Shown here one piece after another: positions 25,007 to 36,843 of a stretch of 39,086 bases of DNA (its first letter is position 1; each line of letters begins with the position of its first letter). The notes under the pieces were generated by a model. It was not told the origin of the DNA, ran no database searches, and saw only the letters and a program-made list of their open reading frames with translations. The stretch is taken from contig JAISKF010000007.1 in assembly GCA_031261005.1 (NCBI GenBank), positions 1 through 39,086 of the forward strand. Reading direction: 5' to 3'. The translations under genes and the position numbers were made by a program. The stretch comes from Enterobacteriaceae bacterium. Its GTDB lineage: Bacteria; Pseudomonadota; Gammaproteobacteria; Enterobacterales; Enterobacteriaceae.

Positions 25007-25840
25007 TTATTCCTTCGCAGAAAGTGTCGCTTCCACAATTCTCATTGCTTCCGCCGTTTCTTTTACATCATGTACACGAATAATTTGTGCCCCTTGCATG
25101 GCAGCAATAATAGCGCAAGCTACACTACCGATCATGCGTTGATTTGGGGGAACGTTTAACAATTGCCCAACCATCGATTTACGCGACATGCCGACTAATA
25201 GCGGCAGACCGAAATGATGGAACTCAGCCAGATGAGCTAACAACTGATAATTATGCTGTAAATTCTTACCAAAACCGAATCCCGGATCGAGCAATATTTT
25301 ATTTTTATCCATACCTGCATTTACGCAGCGTGAGATTTGCTCCGCCAGAAAGGTATCAACCTCCGCCACAACATTTTTATATTGCGGCGCTTCCTGCATA
25401 GTTCTCGGCATTCCCTGCATGTGCATCAGGCACACCGGCATACCTGTTTCTATTGCCGCTTCCAGCGCATTGGGTTCTTGTAGTGCACGAATATCATTGA
25501 TCAAGTGCGCGCCAGCCAAGTGAGATTCTCTCATAACCTCTGGTTTATAAGTATCTATCGATACCCAAACTTCAAAGTTTTTTGCAATAGCTTCTGCCAC
25601 CGGAATAACCCGTTCAAGCTCTTCATCAAGCGATACTTCATCAGCACCCGGTCGTGTCGATTCTCCGCCAATATCAATCATGGTAGCGCCAGCTTGAATC
25701 ATGTTATTCGCATGCCGCAGCGCATTATCTATCTGGCGGAACTTGCCTCCGTCAGAAAAAGAATCAGGTGTAACGTTTAAAATTCCCATCACTTGCGGAT
25801 AAGCAAGATCTAACGTTAATCCCTTACTCTCTAACTTCAT
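25007..25840 (-). CDS. folP: FolP, dihydropteroate synthase
   Basis: Condenses p-aminobenzoate with dihydropterin pyrophosphate; the sulfonamide target. 277 aa (E. coli 282). TIM-barrel signatures in order: [14 protein letters not shown] (20-33), GGESTRPGA (about 58-66), [38 protein letters not shown], and the C-terminal RVHDV. No insertions like those of resistant alleles are visible near the first loop. AAGGA is 8 bases before the ATG. Lies 193 bp downstream of ftsH. Confidence 0.98.
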   Translation of the reverse strand: MKLESKGLTLDLAYPQVMGILNVTPDSFSDGGKFRQIDNALRHANNMIQAGATMIDIGGESTRPGADEVSLDEELERVIPVAEAIAKNFEVWVSIDTYKPEVMRESHLAGAHLINDIRALQEPNALEAAIETGMPVCLMHMQGMPRTMQEAPQYKNVVAEVDTFLAEQISRCVNAGMDKNKILLDPGFGFGKNLQHNYQLLAHLAEFHHFGLPLLVGMSRKSMVGQLLNVPPNQRMIGSVACAIIAAMQGAQIIRVHDVKETAEAMRIVEATLSAKE

Positions 25841-25960
25841 GATGAATTCCTTAGTATTTAAAGCAAGCTGTATTGAAAAATCAGGCTGACAGCAAAATTG
25901 ATTTACAGAGGCATATCATATATCAATCTGGCGCTATGTTCAGGGCGATCTCCGCATGTA

Positions 25961-26008
25961 AAAAAGCTCCTCTTAACTGTTCGGCTTCGCCGGTTAAGAG
26001 GAGCTTTT
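25961..26008 (-). terminator. Terminator after ftsH
   Basis: AAAAGCTCCTCTTAAC/GTTAAGAGGAGCTTTT, a perfect 16-bp stem, 25 bp past the ftsH stop, with an apical TTCGG-type loop and T-tract on either strand. Confidence 0.92.
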
Positions 26009-26033
26009 ATAACATCAACATGAAAAGATGAAC

Positions 26034-27965
26034 TTAGACAGCAGGTTTATCGCTTGGCTCGTCAGTTTTACTGAACTCCGGCGTTTGCGGTTTCTCTGCT
26101 GGCGTAACAGGCGGCTTAGTTCCGCCGTTTTGGACGTTATCCCAACCTGCTGGTGGACGAACTTCACGGCGAGCCATTAGATCATCAATTTGCGGTGCAT
26201 CAATGGTTTCATACTTCATCAGCGCATCTTTCATCGCGTGCAAGATGTCCATGTTATCTTCCAGCAATTGTCTGGCACGCTGATAGTTACGCTCAATCAG
26301 CAGCTTAACTTCCTGGTCGATAATACGAGCTGTTTCATCAGACATATGTTTGGTTTTCGATACTGAACGACCTAAGAAAACCTCACCTTCTTCTTCTGCA
26401 TACAACAATGGACCTAACTTGTCAGAGAATCCCCATTGAGTAATCATGTTACGGGCTATCGATGTTGCTTGCTTAATGTCCTGAGACGCTCCAGTAGAAA
26501 CCCTCTCAGAGCCATAAATCAACTCTTCAGCCAAACGTCCACCATAGGTCGATGAAATCCGGCTTTCAAGCTGCCGACGGCTCATGCTGATGGAATCACC
26601 TTCTGGCAGGAAAAATGTTACTCCTAAAGCTCGCCCTCTAGGAATAATAGTTACTTTATGAACAGGGTCATGCTCCGGAACCAGATAACCTACAATTGCA
26701 TGTCCTGCTTCATGATAAGCTGTAGATTCTTTCTGCTCTTCAGTCATAACTAAAGTACGGCGCTCAGCGCCCATCATGATCTTATCTTTCGCTTTTTCAA
26801 ACTCAACCATCGAAACAACGCGCTTATTAGTACGCGCAGCGAACAGAGCTGCTTCGTTCACTAAGTTAGCAAGATCAGCACCGGAAAAGCCTGGCGTACC
26901 GCGTGCGATAACTGATTCATCAACATCAGGTGATACGGGTACACGACGCATGTGAACTTTCAGGATTTGAGCGCGACCACGTACATCAGGCAAACCAACG
27001 ACAACTTGACGGTCAAAACGCCCCGGACGCAATAACGCTGGATCCAGCACGTCAGGGCGGTTAGTTGCCGCGATAACGATAACGCCTTCATTACCCTCAA
27101 AACCGTCCATCTCAACCAGCATTTGGTTTAGTGTTTGTTCACGTTCATCGTGACCACCGCCTAAACCCGCGCCGCGCTGACGACCGACCGCATCAATTTC
27201 ATCGATAAAGATAATACAGGGCGAGGCTTTCTTCGCCTGTTCAAACATGTCACGAACACGGGAAGCACCAACACCGACGAACATTTCAACGAAGTCAGAA
27301 CCAGAGATCGTAAAGAACGGTACTTTAGCTTCACCTGCGATAGCTTTCGCCAGCAGGGTTTTACCCGTACCCGGAGGACCGACCATCAAAATACCTTTCG
27401 GGATCTTACCGCCCAATTTCTGGAAACGGCTTGGATCACGGAGGAAATCAACCAGTTCGCTCACGTCCTCTTTGGCTTCATCACAGCCAGCGACATCCGC
27501 AAACGTGGTTTTAATCTGTTCTTCCGACAACATGCGCGCTTTGCTTTTACCAAACGACATCGCGCCTTTACCGCCGCCGCCTTGCATCTGGCGCATAAAG
27601 AAAATCCAGACGCCGATCAGCAGAAGCATTGGGAACCAAGAAATGAATACCTGTTGTAAGAAGCCCGGTTGTTCCGGCGGCTCACCAACAGTTTTAACAT
27701 TATTTTTCAGCAAAAGACTCAGCAACAGCGGATCTTCTGTTGGCATATAAGTAGTGTGAGCCACGTTATCCGGCTGTGTTTTATACTGAATTTCGCGTCC
27801 GCTAATTCGGGCTTCACTGACTTGATTATTACTAACCTGCGTCATGAACGTCGAATAATCAATTCGATGGCCACCTGAATCGCTAGGCCCGAAACTCTGA
27901 AATACAGTCATCAAAACTACTGCGATGACTAACCAGAGAATTAGGTTTTTTGCCATATCACTCAA
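26034..27965 (-). CDS. ftsH: FtsH, membrane AAA+ zinc protease
   Basis: Degrades membrane and short-lived proteins such as LpxC and sigma-32. 643 aa (E. coli 644). Two membrane helices (about 8-24 and 103-122), periplasmic domain between, AAA module with GPPGTGKT (about 195-202), [12 protein letters not shown], and the second region of homology [18 protein letters not shown], then the protease with zinc motif HEAGH (about 418). The start is TTG at 27965 with GAGG 8 bases upstream (TTG AGT GAT ATG); initiation at the ATG at 27956, as in the E. coli database entry, cannot be excluded. rlmE lies 47 bp upstream. Confidence 0.97.
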   Translation of the reverse strand: MSDMAKNLILWLVIAVVLMTVFQSFGPSDSGGHRIDYSTFMTQVSNNQVSEARISGREIQYKTQPDNVAHTTYMPTEDPLLLSLLLKNNVKTVGEPPEQPGFLQQVFISWFPMLLLIGVWIFFMRQMQGGGGKGAMSFGKSKARMLSEEQIKTTFADVAGCDEAKEDVSELVDFLRDPSRFQKLGGKIPKGILMVGPPGTGKTLLAKAIAGEAKVPFFTISGSDFVEMFVGVGASRVRDMFEQAKKASPCIIFIDEIDAVGRQRGAGLGGGHDEREQTLNQMLVEMDGFEGNEGVIVIAATNRPDVLDPALLRPGRFDRQVVVGLPDVRGRAQILKVHMRRVPVSPDVDESVIARGTPGFSGADLANLVNEAALFAARTNKRVVSMVEFEKAKDKIMMGAERRTLVMTEEQKESTAYHEAGHAIVGYLVPEHDPVHKVTIIPRGRALGVTFFLPEGDSISMSRRQLESRISSTYGGRLAEELIYGSERVSTGASQDIKQATSIARNMITQWGFSDKLGPLLYAEEEGEVFLGRSVSKTKHMSDETARIIDQEVKLLIERNYQRARQLLEDNMDILHAMKDALMKYETIDAPQIDDLMARREVRPPAGWDNVQNGGTKPPVTPAEKPQTPEFSKTDEPSDKPAV

Positions 27966-28012
27966 GGAATTAACCTCATATTACAATGGTGTTAACAATA
28001 CGCGTTAGGGTA

Positions 28013-28642
28013 CTATAATTTGCGCCCAGTCGCTACAATGTATACTTCACGCGAACGAGCTCGCGAAGCATCAGGTTTACGAATCTTCACTGTTTTAAAC
28101 ATGGCGCGGATTTCTCGTAAATACTCATCAAATCCATCGCCCTGAAAGACCTTAACCAAAAAACTCCCGCCTGGTGCCAGAACATCTCGACACATATCTA
28201 ACGCCAGTTCAACCAGATACATCGCTCTCGGAATATCAACGGCGGGAGTGCCACTCATATTCGGCGCCATATCAGACATGACTACCTGCACTTTACTGTC
28301 ACCTACACGTTCCAATAAAGCCTTTAGAACCATCTCATCACGAAAATCGCCTTGAAGAAAATCGACGCCAGCGATTGGATCCATCGGTAGAATGTCACAC
28401 GCAATGACTCTACCTTTGTTACCAATTTGTGTCACAACATATTGTGACCACCCACCCGGTGCAGCACCCAAGTCAACAATCGTCATACCCGGCTTAAACA
28501 GTTTGTCTGTTTGCTGTATTTCATCTAGTTTAAACCATGCGCGGGAACGTAGCCCCTTTTTCTGCGCTTGTTGCACATATTTGTCATTAAAGTGTTCTTG
28601 TAACCAGCGCGTTGAGCTGGCTGAACGCTTCTTATTACCCAT
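28013..28642 (-). CDS. rlmE: RlmE, 23S rRNA (U2552) 2'-O-methyltransferase
   Basis: Heat-shock methyltransferase (FtsJ/RrmJ) of the 50S subunit. 209 aa, exactly E. coli length. Lys38 (FKLDE), the SAM motif [14 protein letters not shown] (about 58-71), Asp in [12 protein letters not shown] (about 124) and the later Lys ([10 protein letters not shown]) of the catalytic tetrad are all present. The ATG at 28642 is 8 bases after GGA. Divergent from yhbY (111 bp) and immediately upstream of ftsH, the standard heat-shock pair. Confidence 0.98.
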   Translation of the reverse strand: MGNKKRSASSTRWLQEHFNDKYVQQAQKKGLRSRAWFKLDEIQQTDKLFKPGMTIVDLGAAPGGWSQYVVTQIGNKGRVIACDILPMDPIAGVDFLQGDFRDEMVLKALLERVGDSKVQVVMSDMAPNMSGTPAVDIPRAMYLVELALDMCRDVLAPGGSFLVKVFQGDGFDEYLREIRAMFKTVKIRKPDASRARSREVYIVATGRKL

Positions 28643-28753
28643 GTGGTATTCCAACTACACTTATATTGGCTTTACACCAAACTTGGTGATAACTGACAGA
28701 TGGCGGTAGAATACACCGTTTTCAACCCCCAACCCCAAACTGACGTAAAGAAA

Positions 28754-29047
28754 ATGAATTTATCTAACAAGCAAAAACAGCACCTTAAAGGATTAGCGCA
28801 CCCTTTAAAACCGGTAGTTATGGTCGGTGCAAGCGGTCTCACTGAGGGCGTTCTCGCTGAAATTGAACTAGCTTTGGAACATCATGAGCTAATCAAAGTA
28901 AAAATATCAACGGAAGATCGTGAAACTAAGCAGCTAATTGCCGATGCAATCACTCGTGAAACCAACGCAAATAATGTGCAGGTAATCGGCGGTATTTTAG
29001 TGCTTTACAGACCAAGTAAAGATAAAAAAATCAGCTTACCGCGCTAA
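28754..29047 (+). CDS. yhbY: YhbY, CRM-domain ribosome assembly protein
   Basis: 97 aa, E. coli length. A single CRM RNA-binding domain: NLSNKQKQHLKGLAHPLKPVVMVGASGLTEGVLAEI, with the GxxG-like loop (VGASG) and the later HELIKVKI and IGGILVLYRPS. Binds pre-50S particles. The start at 28754 is by homology; an upstream start at 28700 would add an unconserved leader. Divergent from rlmE; ends in a terminator 8 bp past the stop. Confidence 0.95.
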   Translation: MNLSNKQKQHLKGLAHPLKPVVMVGASGLTEGVLAEIELALEHHELIKVKISTEDRETKQLIADAITRETNANNVQVIGGILVLYRPSKDKKISLPR

Positions 29048-29054
29048 GTTTGAT

Positions 29055-29084
29055 GAAAAAAGGTGATAATTGTCGCCTTTTTTC
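29055..29084 (+). terminator. Terminator after yhbY
   Basis: GAAAAAAGGTGA/TCGCCTTTTTTC, 12-bp stem with one G-T pair and 6-nt loop; T6 inside the downstream arm. It may also serve greA from the other side. Confidence 0.85.
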
Positions 29085-29134
29085 ATTTCTTTACACTCGT
29101 TCAAATAACCAACGCATTATTCGTCAGTGATTGA

Positions 29135-29611
29135 TTACAGATATTCCACATTCAGAATTTCAAACTCAATATCACCGCCAGGTGCTTTGATGATCACCAC
29201 ATCATCAGCTTCTTTACCAATTAATCCGCGTGCCATTGGTGAATTCACTGAAATGAGATTTTGTTTAAAATCAGCTTCATCATCACCGACAATGCGGTAA
29301 GTCACTTCATCTTCAGTATCCAGATTCAGTACTTTAACTGTAGCACCAAAAATCACTCTGCCAGTGTATGGCATTTTAGTGACATCAATAATTTGAGCGT
29401 TAGACAGTTTCGCTTCAATCTCTTGAATACGCCCTTCACAGAACCCTTGCTGTTCACGAGCTGCATGATATTCAGCATTTTCTTTTAAATCGCCGTGTGC
29501 GCGAGCTTCCGCTATATCAGCAATAATTTTAGGCCGACGAACCCCTTTCAGATACTCAAGCTCTTCTCGCAGTCTTTCGGCTCCAAGTAATGTCATTGGA
29601 ATTTGTTGCAT
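29135..29611 (-). CDS. greA: GreA, transcript cleavage factor
   Basis: Rescues backtracked RNA polymerase. 158 aa, E. coli length. N-terminal coiled coil (about 1-75) with the tip acidic residues in [14 protein letters not shown] (Asp/Glu that stimulate cleavage), then the FKBP-like globular domain with [13 protein letters not shown] and [21 protein letters not shown]. Divergent from dacB across 404 bp that includes a leader with a possible attenuator. Confidence 0.98.
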   Translation of the reverse strand: MQQIPMTLLGAERLREELEYLKGVRRPKIIADIAEARAHGDLKENAEYHAAREQQGFCEGRIQEIEAKLSNAQIIDVTKMPYTGRVIFGATVKVLNLDTEDEVTYRIVGDDEADFKQNLISVNSPMARGLIGKEADDVVIIKAPGGDIEFEILNVEYL

Positions 29612-30015
29612 ACTTTCTTTCCTCTCAACTCGCTTATCATCATAAAATGTCAGCGATTGATAAAATAATTAACGATAGCAACCGGCATCACCCGTGCTTT
29701 ACAAACAAAAAATCCCCGATCCGGTATAACTTCACCAGACCAAATGGAATGTTATATAGATAAAAGCCATTTTACCTTAGAGTTGCATTGGGGTCATTGA
29801 TTAGTTTTATGGCATAACCTCATTGAGGTTTTATCTTATCGCGATGTAAGCGTAATAAAAATATTGGTATAAATTAGTATATTGAGTAATGGTACACTTT
29901 TAGGCTATCTACGGGTTATCCCGCCGATGCTCAGTGTTCATCAAATGATGGCATACCAATATGTTAAAAATTATGAACACGATTTCTTTTGCTGGTAATC
30001 AGGTAACTTTCCATT
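29612..30015. promoter_or_regulatory. Divergent greA / dacB control region
   Basis: 404 bp without a gene. The greA leader holds a hairpin with T6 (29706-29747). The dacB side is AT-rich; I cannot place its promoter confidently. Confidence 0.65.
29706..29747 (-). terminator. Possible greA leader attenuator (GraL-like)
   Basis: On the minus strand, GGTCTGG pairs with CCGGATC (two G-T pairs) around 10 nt, then GGGGATTTTTT. It lies about 95 nt before greA. In E. coli the greA leader yields GraL small RNAs by termination at such a site; identity here rests on position and layout. Confidence 0.5.
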
Positions 30016-31446
30016 ATGCGGTTATTAAAAATTTTCGGCGGGATCACTTGTGTTTTGGCACTCAATGTATCCGCAGCGCCGATAGAGCAATACACTCAAT
30101 TACTGCCTGAAGGTGCAAATCTCTCTTTAGTGGTGCAAAAAGTGGGTACGGCAACACCTTCAATTGACTATCACGGCAAACAACTAACATTACCTGCCAG
30201 TACACAAAAAGTAGTTACGGCATTGGCTGCGCTGCTACAACTTGGTGATAATTATCGTTTTACTACCACGTTAGAAAGTCATGGTTCAATAAATAATGCA
30301 GTTCTGAATGGCGATTTAATTGTTCGTTTCAGCGGTGATCCGACACTGACTCGTCAACAAATACGTACTATGATTCAAACAATTAAGCAGCAAAACATTC
30401 GTAAAATTTCAGGTAATTTAGTGATTGATACCGCTGTATTTGCCAGTCATGACAAAGCGTCAGGTTGGGTATGGAATGATATGACGCAATGTTTTAGCGC
30501 ACCGGTTTCGGCAGCCATCATTGATAAAAATTGTTTCCCAATTACCCTGCAAACAGCAAAACAGGCTGGAGATGCTGCGACGGTACAAGTAGCATCTAAC
30601 TATCCTGTACAAGTTACTAGCCAAGTACGTTCTTATCCGCAAAATTCTCCGAATGCCCGATTTTGTGAATTTGATGTGGTTGCCGGAGAAAATCAGCGTT
30701 ACACCTTAACTGGCTGCCTGACTCAGCAAGAGAAGCCCATTACATTAGAGTTTGCAATTCAAGATGGTGCAGATTACGCCGGAAAGATTATCAAAAGCGA
30801 GCTGCAACAAGCTGGCATTCAAATTGGAGCGATAAGTTACCAAACTGAGAAAAATACTTCGGCTAATGTGCTGGCACAAACGCAATCTGCGCCATTACAC
30901 GACTTGCTGACCATGATGCTAAAAAACTCAGACAATATGATCGCCGATACCGTATTCCGCACACTCGGCAGCAAACTGTATGGCGTATCCGGCACATGGC
31001 ATTCCGGTGCCAGCGCTGTTCGCCAAATCCTGTTTAAACAAGCGGGAATTGATATAGGTAATACGGTTATCGCCGATGGTTCTGGTCTCTCGCGCCATAA
31101 TTTGATCGCCGCAGATACCATGATGCAGATCTTGCAATACATTGCTCAAAATGACAGTCAGTTAAACTTTATTGCAATGCTGCCTATTGCCGGTCAAGAC
31201 GGCACACTACTAGCGCGTAAAGGATTTAAAGATGCAGGTCTGGACGGTAAGGTTTCAGCGAAAACAGGCGCACTACAAAGCGTATATAATTTAGCAGGGT
31301 TTATGACCAGTGCCAGCGGTGAAAAAATCGCATTCGTGCAATTTCTTTCCAGCTACGCCATGCCGCCAAGACAACATGCTGAACGCAAAGCGACACTCGC
31401 TAATTTTGAAAGTAAATTGTATCGCGATCTGTACAACAGTAATTAA
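30016..31446 (+). CDS. dacB: DacB, D-alanyl-D-alanine carboxypeptidase/endopeptidase (PBP4)
   Basis: Periplasmic class C PBP that trims and splits peptidoglycan cross-links. 476 aa (E. coli 477). Signal peptide about 1-20 (VLALNVSA/APIEQ); active-site SxxK = Ser62-TQK, SxN in MLKNSDNMIAD near 305, and KTG in VSAKTGALQS near 415. The long insert domain between the first and second motifs is present with its cysteines (CFSAPVS, NCFPITL, FCEFD, GCL). Ends in a terminator at 31485-31518. Confidence 0.97.
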   Translation: MRLLKIFGGITCVLALNVSAAPIEQYTQLLPEGANLSLVVQKVGTATPSIDYHGKQLTLPASTQKVVTALAALLQLGDNYRFTTTLESHGSINNAVLNGDLIVRFSGDPTLTRQQIRTMIQTIKQQNIRKISGNLVIDTAVFASHDKASGWVWNDMTQCFSAPVSAAIIDKNCFPITLQTAKQAGDAATVQVASNYPVQVTSQVRSYPQNSPNARFCEFDVVAGENQRYTLTGCLTQQEKPITLEFAIQDGADYAGKIIKSELQQAGIQIGAISYQTEKNTSANVLAQTQSAPLHDLLTMMLKNSDNMIADTVFRTLGSKLYGVSGTWHSGASAVRQILFKQAGIDIGNTVIADGSGLSRHNLIAADTMMQILQYIAQNDSQLNFIAMLPIAGQDGTLLARKGFKDAGLDGKVSAKTGALQSVYNLAGFMTSASGEKIAFVQFLSSYAMPPRQHAERKATLANFESKLYRDLYNSN

Positions 31447-31484
31447 TCGCAGCAGCGTCTCAGCAATAAAAATTAATCAAAGAA

Positions 31485-31518
31485 AAAGGCTGCCTTGCGT
31501 TGACTCATAGCAGCCTTT
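31485..31518. terminator. Terminator between dacB and obgE
   Basis: AAAGGCTGC/GCAGCCTTT, 9-bp stem with T-rich tails on both strands (plus: TTTATTTAT; minus: TTTTTCTTT); serves both convergent genes. Confidence 0.85.
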
Positions 31519-31568
31519 ATTTATATTTTGACATCAAACGTCAGAAACTCAGATAAATCGCTAAGTAT

Positions 31569-32753
<1,185 letters not shown>

Positions 32754-32844
32754 TCACTGTCTCCGTAATTTTATCTGTGCGGTTACCCACGTATCGAGCC
32801 TGACATACCCATGTTGTATGCCGTCAGAAATATTGCTATCGACG

Positions 32845-33807
32845 TTATTTAAGGGGTAAAACCGGTGTTTTCTTTATCCGATGCGAAAACAATCGATGCC
32901 CCGCAGCGGAAATCATAGCGCCAATCACAACGATAAATGCGCCGCTATATCCAAGTATATTTAACATTGTCATGGAGAAATAATCCGGCCAAATCAATGC
33001 TAATAAATCAGAAAATAATAAGGTGAATAAAGGTGTTAGCGTAATCAATGCACTAACTTGCGCCACTTGCCAGCGCGCCATCGCTTCACCAAGTGCTCCG
33101 TAGGCAACCAGTGTATTCAACCCACAGAAAATAAGACAAGCAAGCTGCCATGCGTTCAAATTAAAAACTTCACGCGGTACAGCCATCGGCGAAACAAAAA
33201 GAGTACTCAGTACATACAATAAAAATAAAATCTGCGAAGCCGACAGCCTGCGTTGCAATACTTTTTGCGCCACACCATAACAGATCCATACTAACGAGGC
33301 TAAAACGCCCAATAACACACCTAAGGTGTAATCCGTCAGACGGGTAAAAATCTCAACCAGATTGGTATTAAAAAACAGCGCTAACCCCAAAATGAGCAAT
33401 ATGCCGCCAATAATCTGGGTAATACGCATTGTCTCTTTCAGAATAATAACGCTGGCAAACAGCATTCCAACTGGAGAAAGCTGACCAATCACCTGTGAAG
33501 CCGTTGGTGACAAGTATTGTAGTGCGGAGCTGAAAAAAATAAAGTTTGCTGCCAGACCAAGTGCCGCGATCATCAAGATGACAAACCAGCGCGGACGACG
33601 GAAAAGCCTTAATCGGGGGAGTTTACCCTGAACGGCTAAAACGATTCCTAAGCCAATTGCTGAAATGATAAAGCGATACCATACCAGCGTATAAGGCGTC
33701 ATGACTGGAAGCACTTGCTTCATCGCAATAGGAACCGCGCCCCACAACACGGCGGTTATCAGGGCAAATATAATGCCTAATGCCATACTTTGCTTAACTT
33801 GCGACAT
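32845..33807 (-). CDS. yhbE: YhbE, EamA/DMT-family inner membrane transporter
   Basis: 320 aa with ten hydrophobic helices in two EamA repeats: LGIIFALITAVLWGAVPIAMKQVLP first, AALGLAANFIFFSSALQYLSPTASQVIGQLSPVG in the first repeat, and VAYGALGEAMARWQVAQVSALITLTPLFTLLFSDL in the second. Close to E. coli YhbE throughout. Substrate unknown. The start at 33807 (MSQVKQSMALG) matches the homologue's start; an ATG at 33837 is in frame but adds an unconserved leader. Confidence 0.93.
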   Translation of the reverse strand: MSQVKQSMALGIIFALITAVLWGAVPIAMKQVLPVMTPYTLVWYRFIISAIGLGIVLAVQGKLPRLRLFRRPRWFVILMIAALGLAANFIFFSSALQYLSPTASQVIGQLSPVGMLFASVIILKETMRITQIIGGILLILGLALFFNTNLVEIFTRLTDYTLGVLLGVLASLVWICYGVAQKVLQRRLSASQILFLLYVLSTLFVSPMAVPREVFNLNAWQLACLIFCGLNTLVAYGALGEAMARWQVAQVSALITLTPLFTLLFSDLLALIWPDYFSMTMLNILGYSGAFIVVIGAMISAAGHRLFSHRIKKTPVLPLK

Positions 33808-33895
33808 GTATTTCCAGTGACTTCCAGCAGTTAACATTCACCAATGATGGCGTCAGTTATCCTATAGAACCGATAAAGTAACATATTTTGAAAAT

Positions 33896-33925
33896 AAAAA
33901 GCCCCGCAATCATCATTGCAGGGCC
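33896..33925 (-). terminator. Terminator/attenuator after rpmA
   Basis: GCCCTGCAAT/ATTGCGGGGC on the minus strand (one G-T pair, 4-nt loop) then T5. Reduces ribosomal-protein transcription into yhbE-obgE. Confidence 0.9.
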
Positions 33926-33950
33926 TTAACATCTATTGCAGTTCGAAAAA

Positions 33951-34208
<258 letters not shown>

Positions 34209-34227
34209 TTATCCGCTCTCCTATACC

Positions 34228-34539
34228 TTAAGCGCTGATACCAGTGATTTTAACATCAGTAAACCACTGACGGTGGCCCTGCTGCTTACGGTAATGTTTA
34301 CGACGACGGAACTTAACGATTGTTACTTTATCGCCACGACCATGCGCCACAATTTCTGCTTTAATTTTGCTGCCGTCAACAAATGGAGCGCCGATTTTAA
34401 CGTCGTCACCATTAGCAACCATCATCACTTGATCAAACTCGATAGTTTCACCAGTTGCGATGTCCAGCTTTTCCAAGCGAACTGTTTGACCTTCGCTTAC
34501 TCGGTGTTGTTTACCACCACTTTGGAAAACCGCGTACAT
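34228..34539 (-). CDS. rplU: Ribosomal protein L21
   Basis: 103 aa, standard length. [20 protein letters not shown] at the start and [19 protein letters not shown] near the C-terminus are the L21 signatures. GGAG lies 5 bases before the ATG at 34539; an in-frame start nine codons upstream is not conserved. First gene of the rplU-rpmA-yhbE-obgE unit. Confidence 0.99.
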   Translation of the reverse strand: MYAVFQSGGKQHRVSEGQTVRLEKLDIATGETIEFDQVMMVANGDDVKIGAPFVDGSKIKAEIVAHGRGDKVTIVKFRRRKHYRKQQGHRQWFTDVKITGISA

Positions 34540-34622
34540 ATTAACTCCGCATTTCCGCACACTCACTTCCAGTTATTTAATGTGATTAGAGTGCGCTATA
34601 AAATATTCATAATAGGGCGCGA

Positions 34623-34651
34623 ATTCTACGCAAAAATCTTACCGTTGACAA
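34623..34651 (-). promoter_or_regulatory. rplU operon promoter
   Basis: On the minus strand TTGTCA, 17 bp, TAGAAT, followed by a GC-rich discriminator (TCGCGCCC), typical of stringently controlled ribosomal promoters. About 85 bp upstream of rplU. Confidence 0.8.
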
Positions 34652-34806
34652 GCTCAGAATTCGAGAAGAGTGACAAGAAAATAAATAGGCACATTTAATG
34701 GCATTCATCTATGATAATTTTCAAGTACAATCTCTCCGCCCTTGCGTTCATTTTGCTGCGCTAGAGGATGACTTCTATATCAAATGATAATATTACAATT
34801 GACGCT

Positions 34807-35778
34807 ATGAACATTGAAAAAATTACGCAATTAGCAGAAAAAGACATGGCAGCGGTTAATACCGCAATACTCGCGCAGTTGAATTCTGACGTCGTTCTCA
34901 TCAATCAGTTGGGGCATTATATCATCAGTGGCGGAGGGAAACGGATACGACCCATGATCGCCGTTCTTGCTGCTCGCGCTTTAAATTATCAAGGTGATAA
35001 ACATATCACTTCTGCCGCACTCATCGAATTCATTCACACTGCAACACTATTGCATGATGATGTTGTTGATGAGTCCAATCTGCGTAGAGGAAAAGCGACT
35101 GCCAATGCAACATTTGGTAATGCTGCCAGCGTGCTGGTCGGGGACTTTATTTACACTCGCTCTTTTCAAATGATGACCAGTTTAGGATCGCTTGAGATCC
35201 TAAAATTGATGTCTGCTGCCACCAATGTGATTGCGGAAGGGGAAGTGATGCAATTAATGAATTGCAACGATCCTGACATCAGCGAAGAAAATTATATGCA
35301 GGTGATCTACAGCAAAACTGCACGACTTTTTGAAGCGGCATCACAAACCTCTGCAATTCTGGCAGGAGCAACACCAGAACAAGAGAAAGCATTACAGGAT
35401 TATGGTCGTTACATCGGTACAGCATTTCAGTTAATCGATGATTTACTGGATTACAGCGCTGATGGTGCCAAGTTGGGTAAAAATTTGGGTGATGACCTAA
35501 ATGAGGGTAAACCAACATTACCGTTGCTGCACGCAATGCGTAACGGTTCGCCCGCACGTTCAGCACAAATTCGTAATGCGATAGAGCAAGGAAACGGAAG
35601 ACATTTATTAGAGCCCGTGTTGGAGACTATGCAGCAATGCGGTTCGCTGATTTACACGCAGCAACGCGCAGAAGAAGAAGCCGATAAAGCAATTAGAGCT
35701 TTAGGCTGTTTACCGGATACTCCGTATAAAACCGCACTGGAGTCATTAGCGCGTCTTTCGGTACATCGGGATAACTAA
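34807..35778 (+). CDS. ispB: IspB, octaprenyl diphosphate synthase
   Basis: Makes the C40 side chain of ubiquinone and menaquinone. 323 aa, E. coli length. First Asp-rich motif LLHDDVVDES (about 84-88) followed by RRGKATAN; second motif QLIDDLLDY with downstream GKNLGDDLNEGKPTLPLL; GGGKRIRPM binds the isopentenyl diphosphate. The ATG at 34807 (MNIEKITQLAEKDM) matches homologues; an ATG at 34768 sits on its own SD-like AGAGG and is unlikely. Divergent from rplU. Ends in a terminator. Confidence 0.97.
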   Translation: MNIEKITQLAEKDMAAVNTAILAQLNSDVVLINQLGHYIISGGGKRIRPMIAVLAARALNYQGDKHITSAALIEFIHTATLLHDDVVDESNLRRGKATANATFGNAASVLVGDFIYTRSFQMMTSLGSLEILKLMSAATNVIAEGEVMQLMNCNDPDISEENYMQVIYSKTARLFEAASQTSAILAGATPEQEKALQDYGRYIGTAFQLIDDLLDYSADGAKLGKNLGDDLNEGKPTLPLLHAMRNGSPARSAQIRNAIEQGNGRHLLEPVLETMQQCGSLIYTQQRAEEEADKAIRALGCLPDTPYKTALESLARLSVHRDN

Positions 35779-35802
35779 TCTATCTTTTTAGATCAATAAA
35801 AT

Positions 35803-35830
35803 AAAAACGGACTATAGCAGGTCCGTTTTT
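35803..35830. terminator. Terminator between ispB and the Mu-repressor-like gene
   Basis: AAAAACGGAC/GTCCGTTTTT, 10-bp stem, 8-nt loop, with T5 on plus and T5 on minus; bidirectional. Confidence 0.9.
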
Positions 35831-35862
35831 ATTGGTTTATCCGTAGTCACAAAAGAAAGAGA

Positions 35863-36240
35863 TTAGCTAACTTCCGAATCCCCTGTTTGTTTGAGCAAAA
35901 TATCAACTTTTTCCATCAATCCTGAAACACCATATCGAATAATCAAAGAAACTATACGTTCACGTTCTGCGGGTGTCAGCTGATTGTAAGCACTAAGCCA
36001 GATAGAAAATGGATCATTTACCGCTGTATTATATTTTGCACCCTCTTCGTGAGTACGTAATACAAGTTTGACTTTATCAGGAATACTATCAATATGATAT
36101 TCAAGTGCTTTGCCCTGTACTCCTGAACGTTTACGGCTTTTCCATTGTTCTCGACGTGCTTTTTGATTAATCCCTTGAATGGTTGACGGCAACCCTGCGA
36201 TCCCCGCTAATTCACTGGTTGAAAACCACTCTTTTGTCAT
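35863..36240 (-). CDS. Mu c-repressor-like HTH protein
   Basis: 125 aa. The N-terminal Mu-type DNA-binding domain, residues about 2-55 (EWFSTSELAGIAGLPSTIQGI, KARREQWKSRKRSGVQGKALEYHIDSIP), aligns with phage Mu repressor c and the transposase N-terminus: W.S..E, G.P.S..G, W..RK..GV.G.A.EY...S.P. The C-terminal LTPAERERIVSLIIRYGVSGLMEKV resembles the end of Mu repressor and the E. coli YfeC group. No transposase or other Mu genes are near. It diverges from a Ner-like gene, copying the c/ner layout of Mu. ATG at 36240; a GTG at 36261 is in frame. Confidence 0.8.
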   Translation of the reverse strand: MTKEWFSTSELAGIAGLPSTIQGINQKARREQWKSRKRSGVQGKALEYHIDSIPDKVKLVLRTHEEGAKYNTAVNDPFSIWLSAYNQLTPAERERIVSLIIRYGVSGLMEKVDILLKQTGDSEVS

Positions 36241-36261
36241 AAAACACCATCCCATTCTCAC

Positions 36262-36843
36262 TATTTCTAATGATTTCAGCTATTCGGCGTGTTTCTTAAA
36301 AAATAGCCTGTATTTTTTAATCAAACCACGAACCCGTTTAACATGGATAAAGCCATAAACAAGTAACTTATACATGTTACTTGATCTAGTAAAGAATGCC
36401 TAATTTAAATCATATTCTCAGATAAATAAGATAAGTTATTGTATCTATACATCTTATACATCGCTTTATTAAGTTAATTTGCCTATATAAATTGGTTAAA
36501 TACAATAGTAAAAAACGAATAATCAACATATTAGATATAAAAATTGCAGAAAAATCACATAAAACAAATTAGAAATTAATGTTTAAAATAATACTAGTCG
36601 GGTATTGGTGAAAAGCAACCACCCCAAAAAAGATGCAAAAATGCACACGTAATACATGAAAATCGATAAACAGATCTCAATAAGCACTATTTACAGTCAT
36701 CGATAAAATAAATCATTTGAAATTTATTAAGAAAGTTGTTTATATAAATTTTATAAATATTCAGAAAACCAATGTTCTGCAATATCTTCAATTTCTACTC
36801 ACAAATTATCTATTAGCTTACAAATTCTGATAGGAGCTCATGA
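36262..36843. promoter_or_regulatory. AT-rich divergent region between the Mu-repressor-like gene and sfsB
   Basis: 582 bp, strongly AT-rich, with no gene. Contains an inverted repeat CAAGTAAC/GTTACTTG at 36360-36383 and long A/T tracts. In phage Mu the equivalent interval carries operators for c and Ner; its length and composition suggest regulatory function here, but no sites are assigned with confidence. Confidence 0.6.

Noticed and set aside
27247-27750. 167-codon plus-strand reading frame
   Set aside because: Antisense shadow of the ftsH AAA domain.
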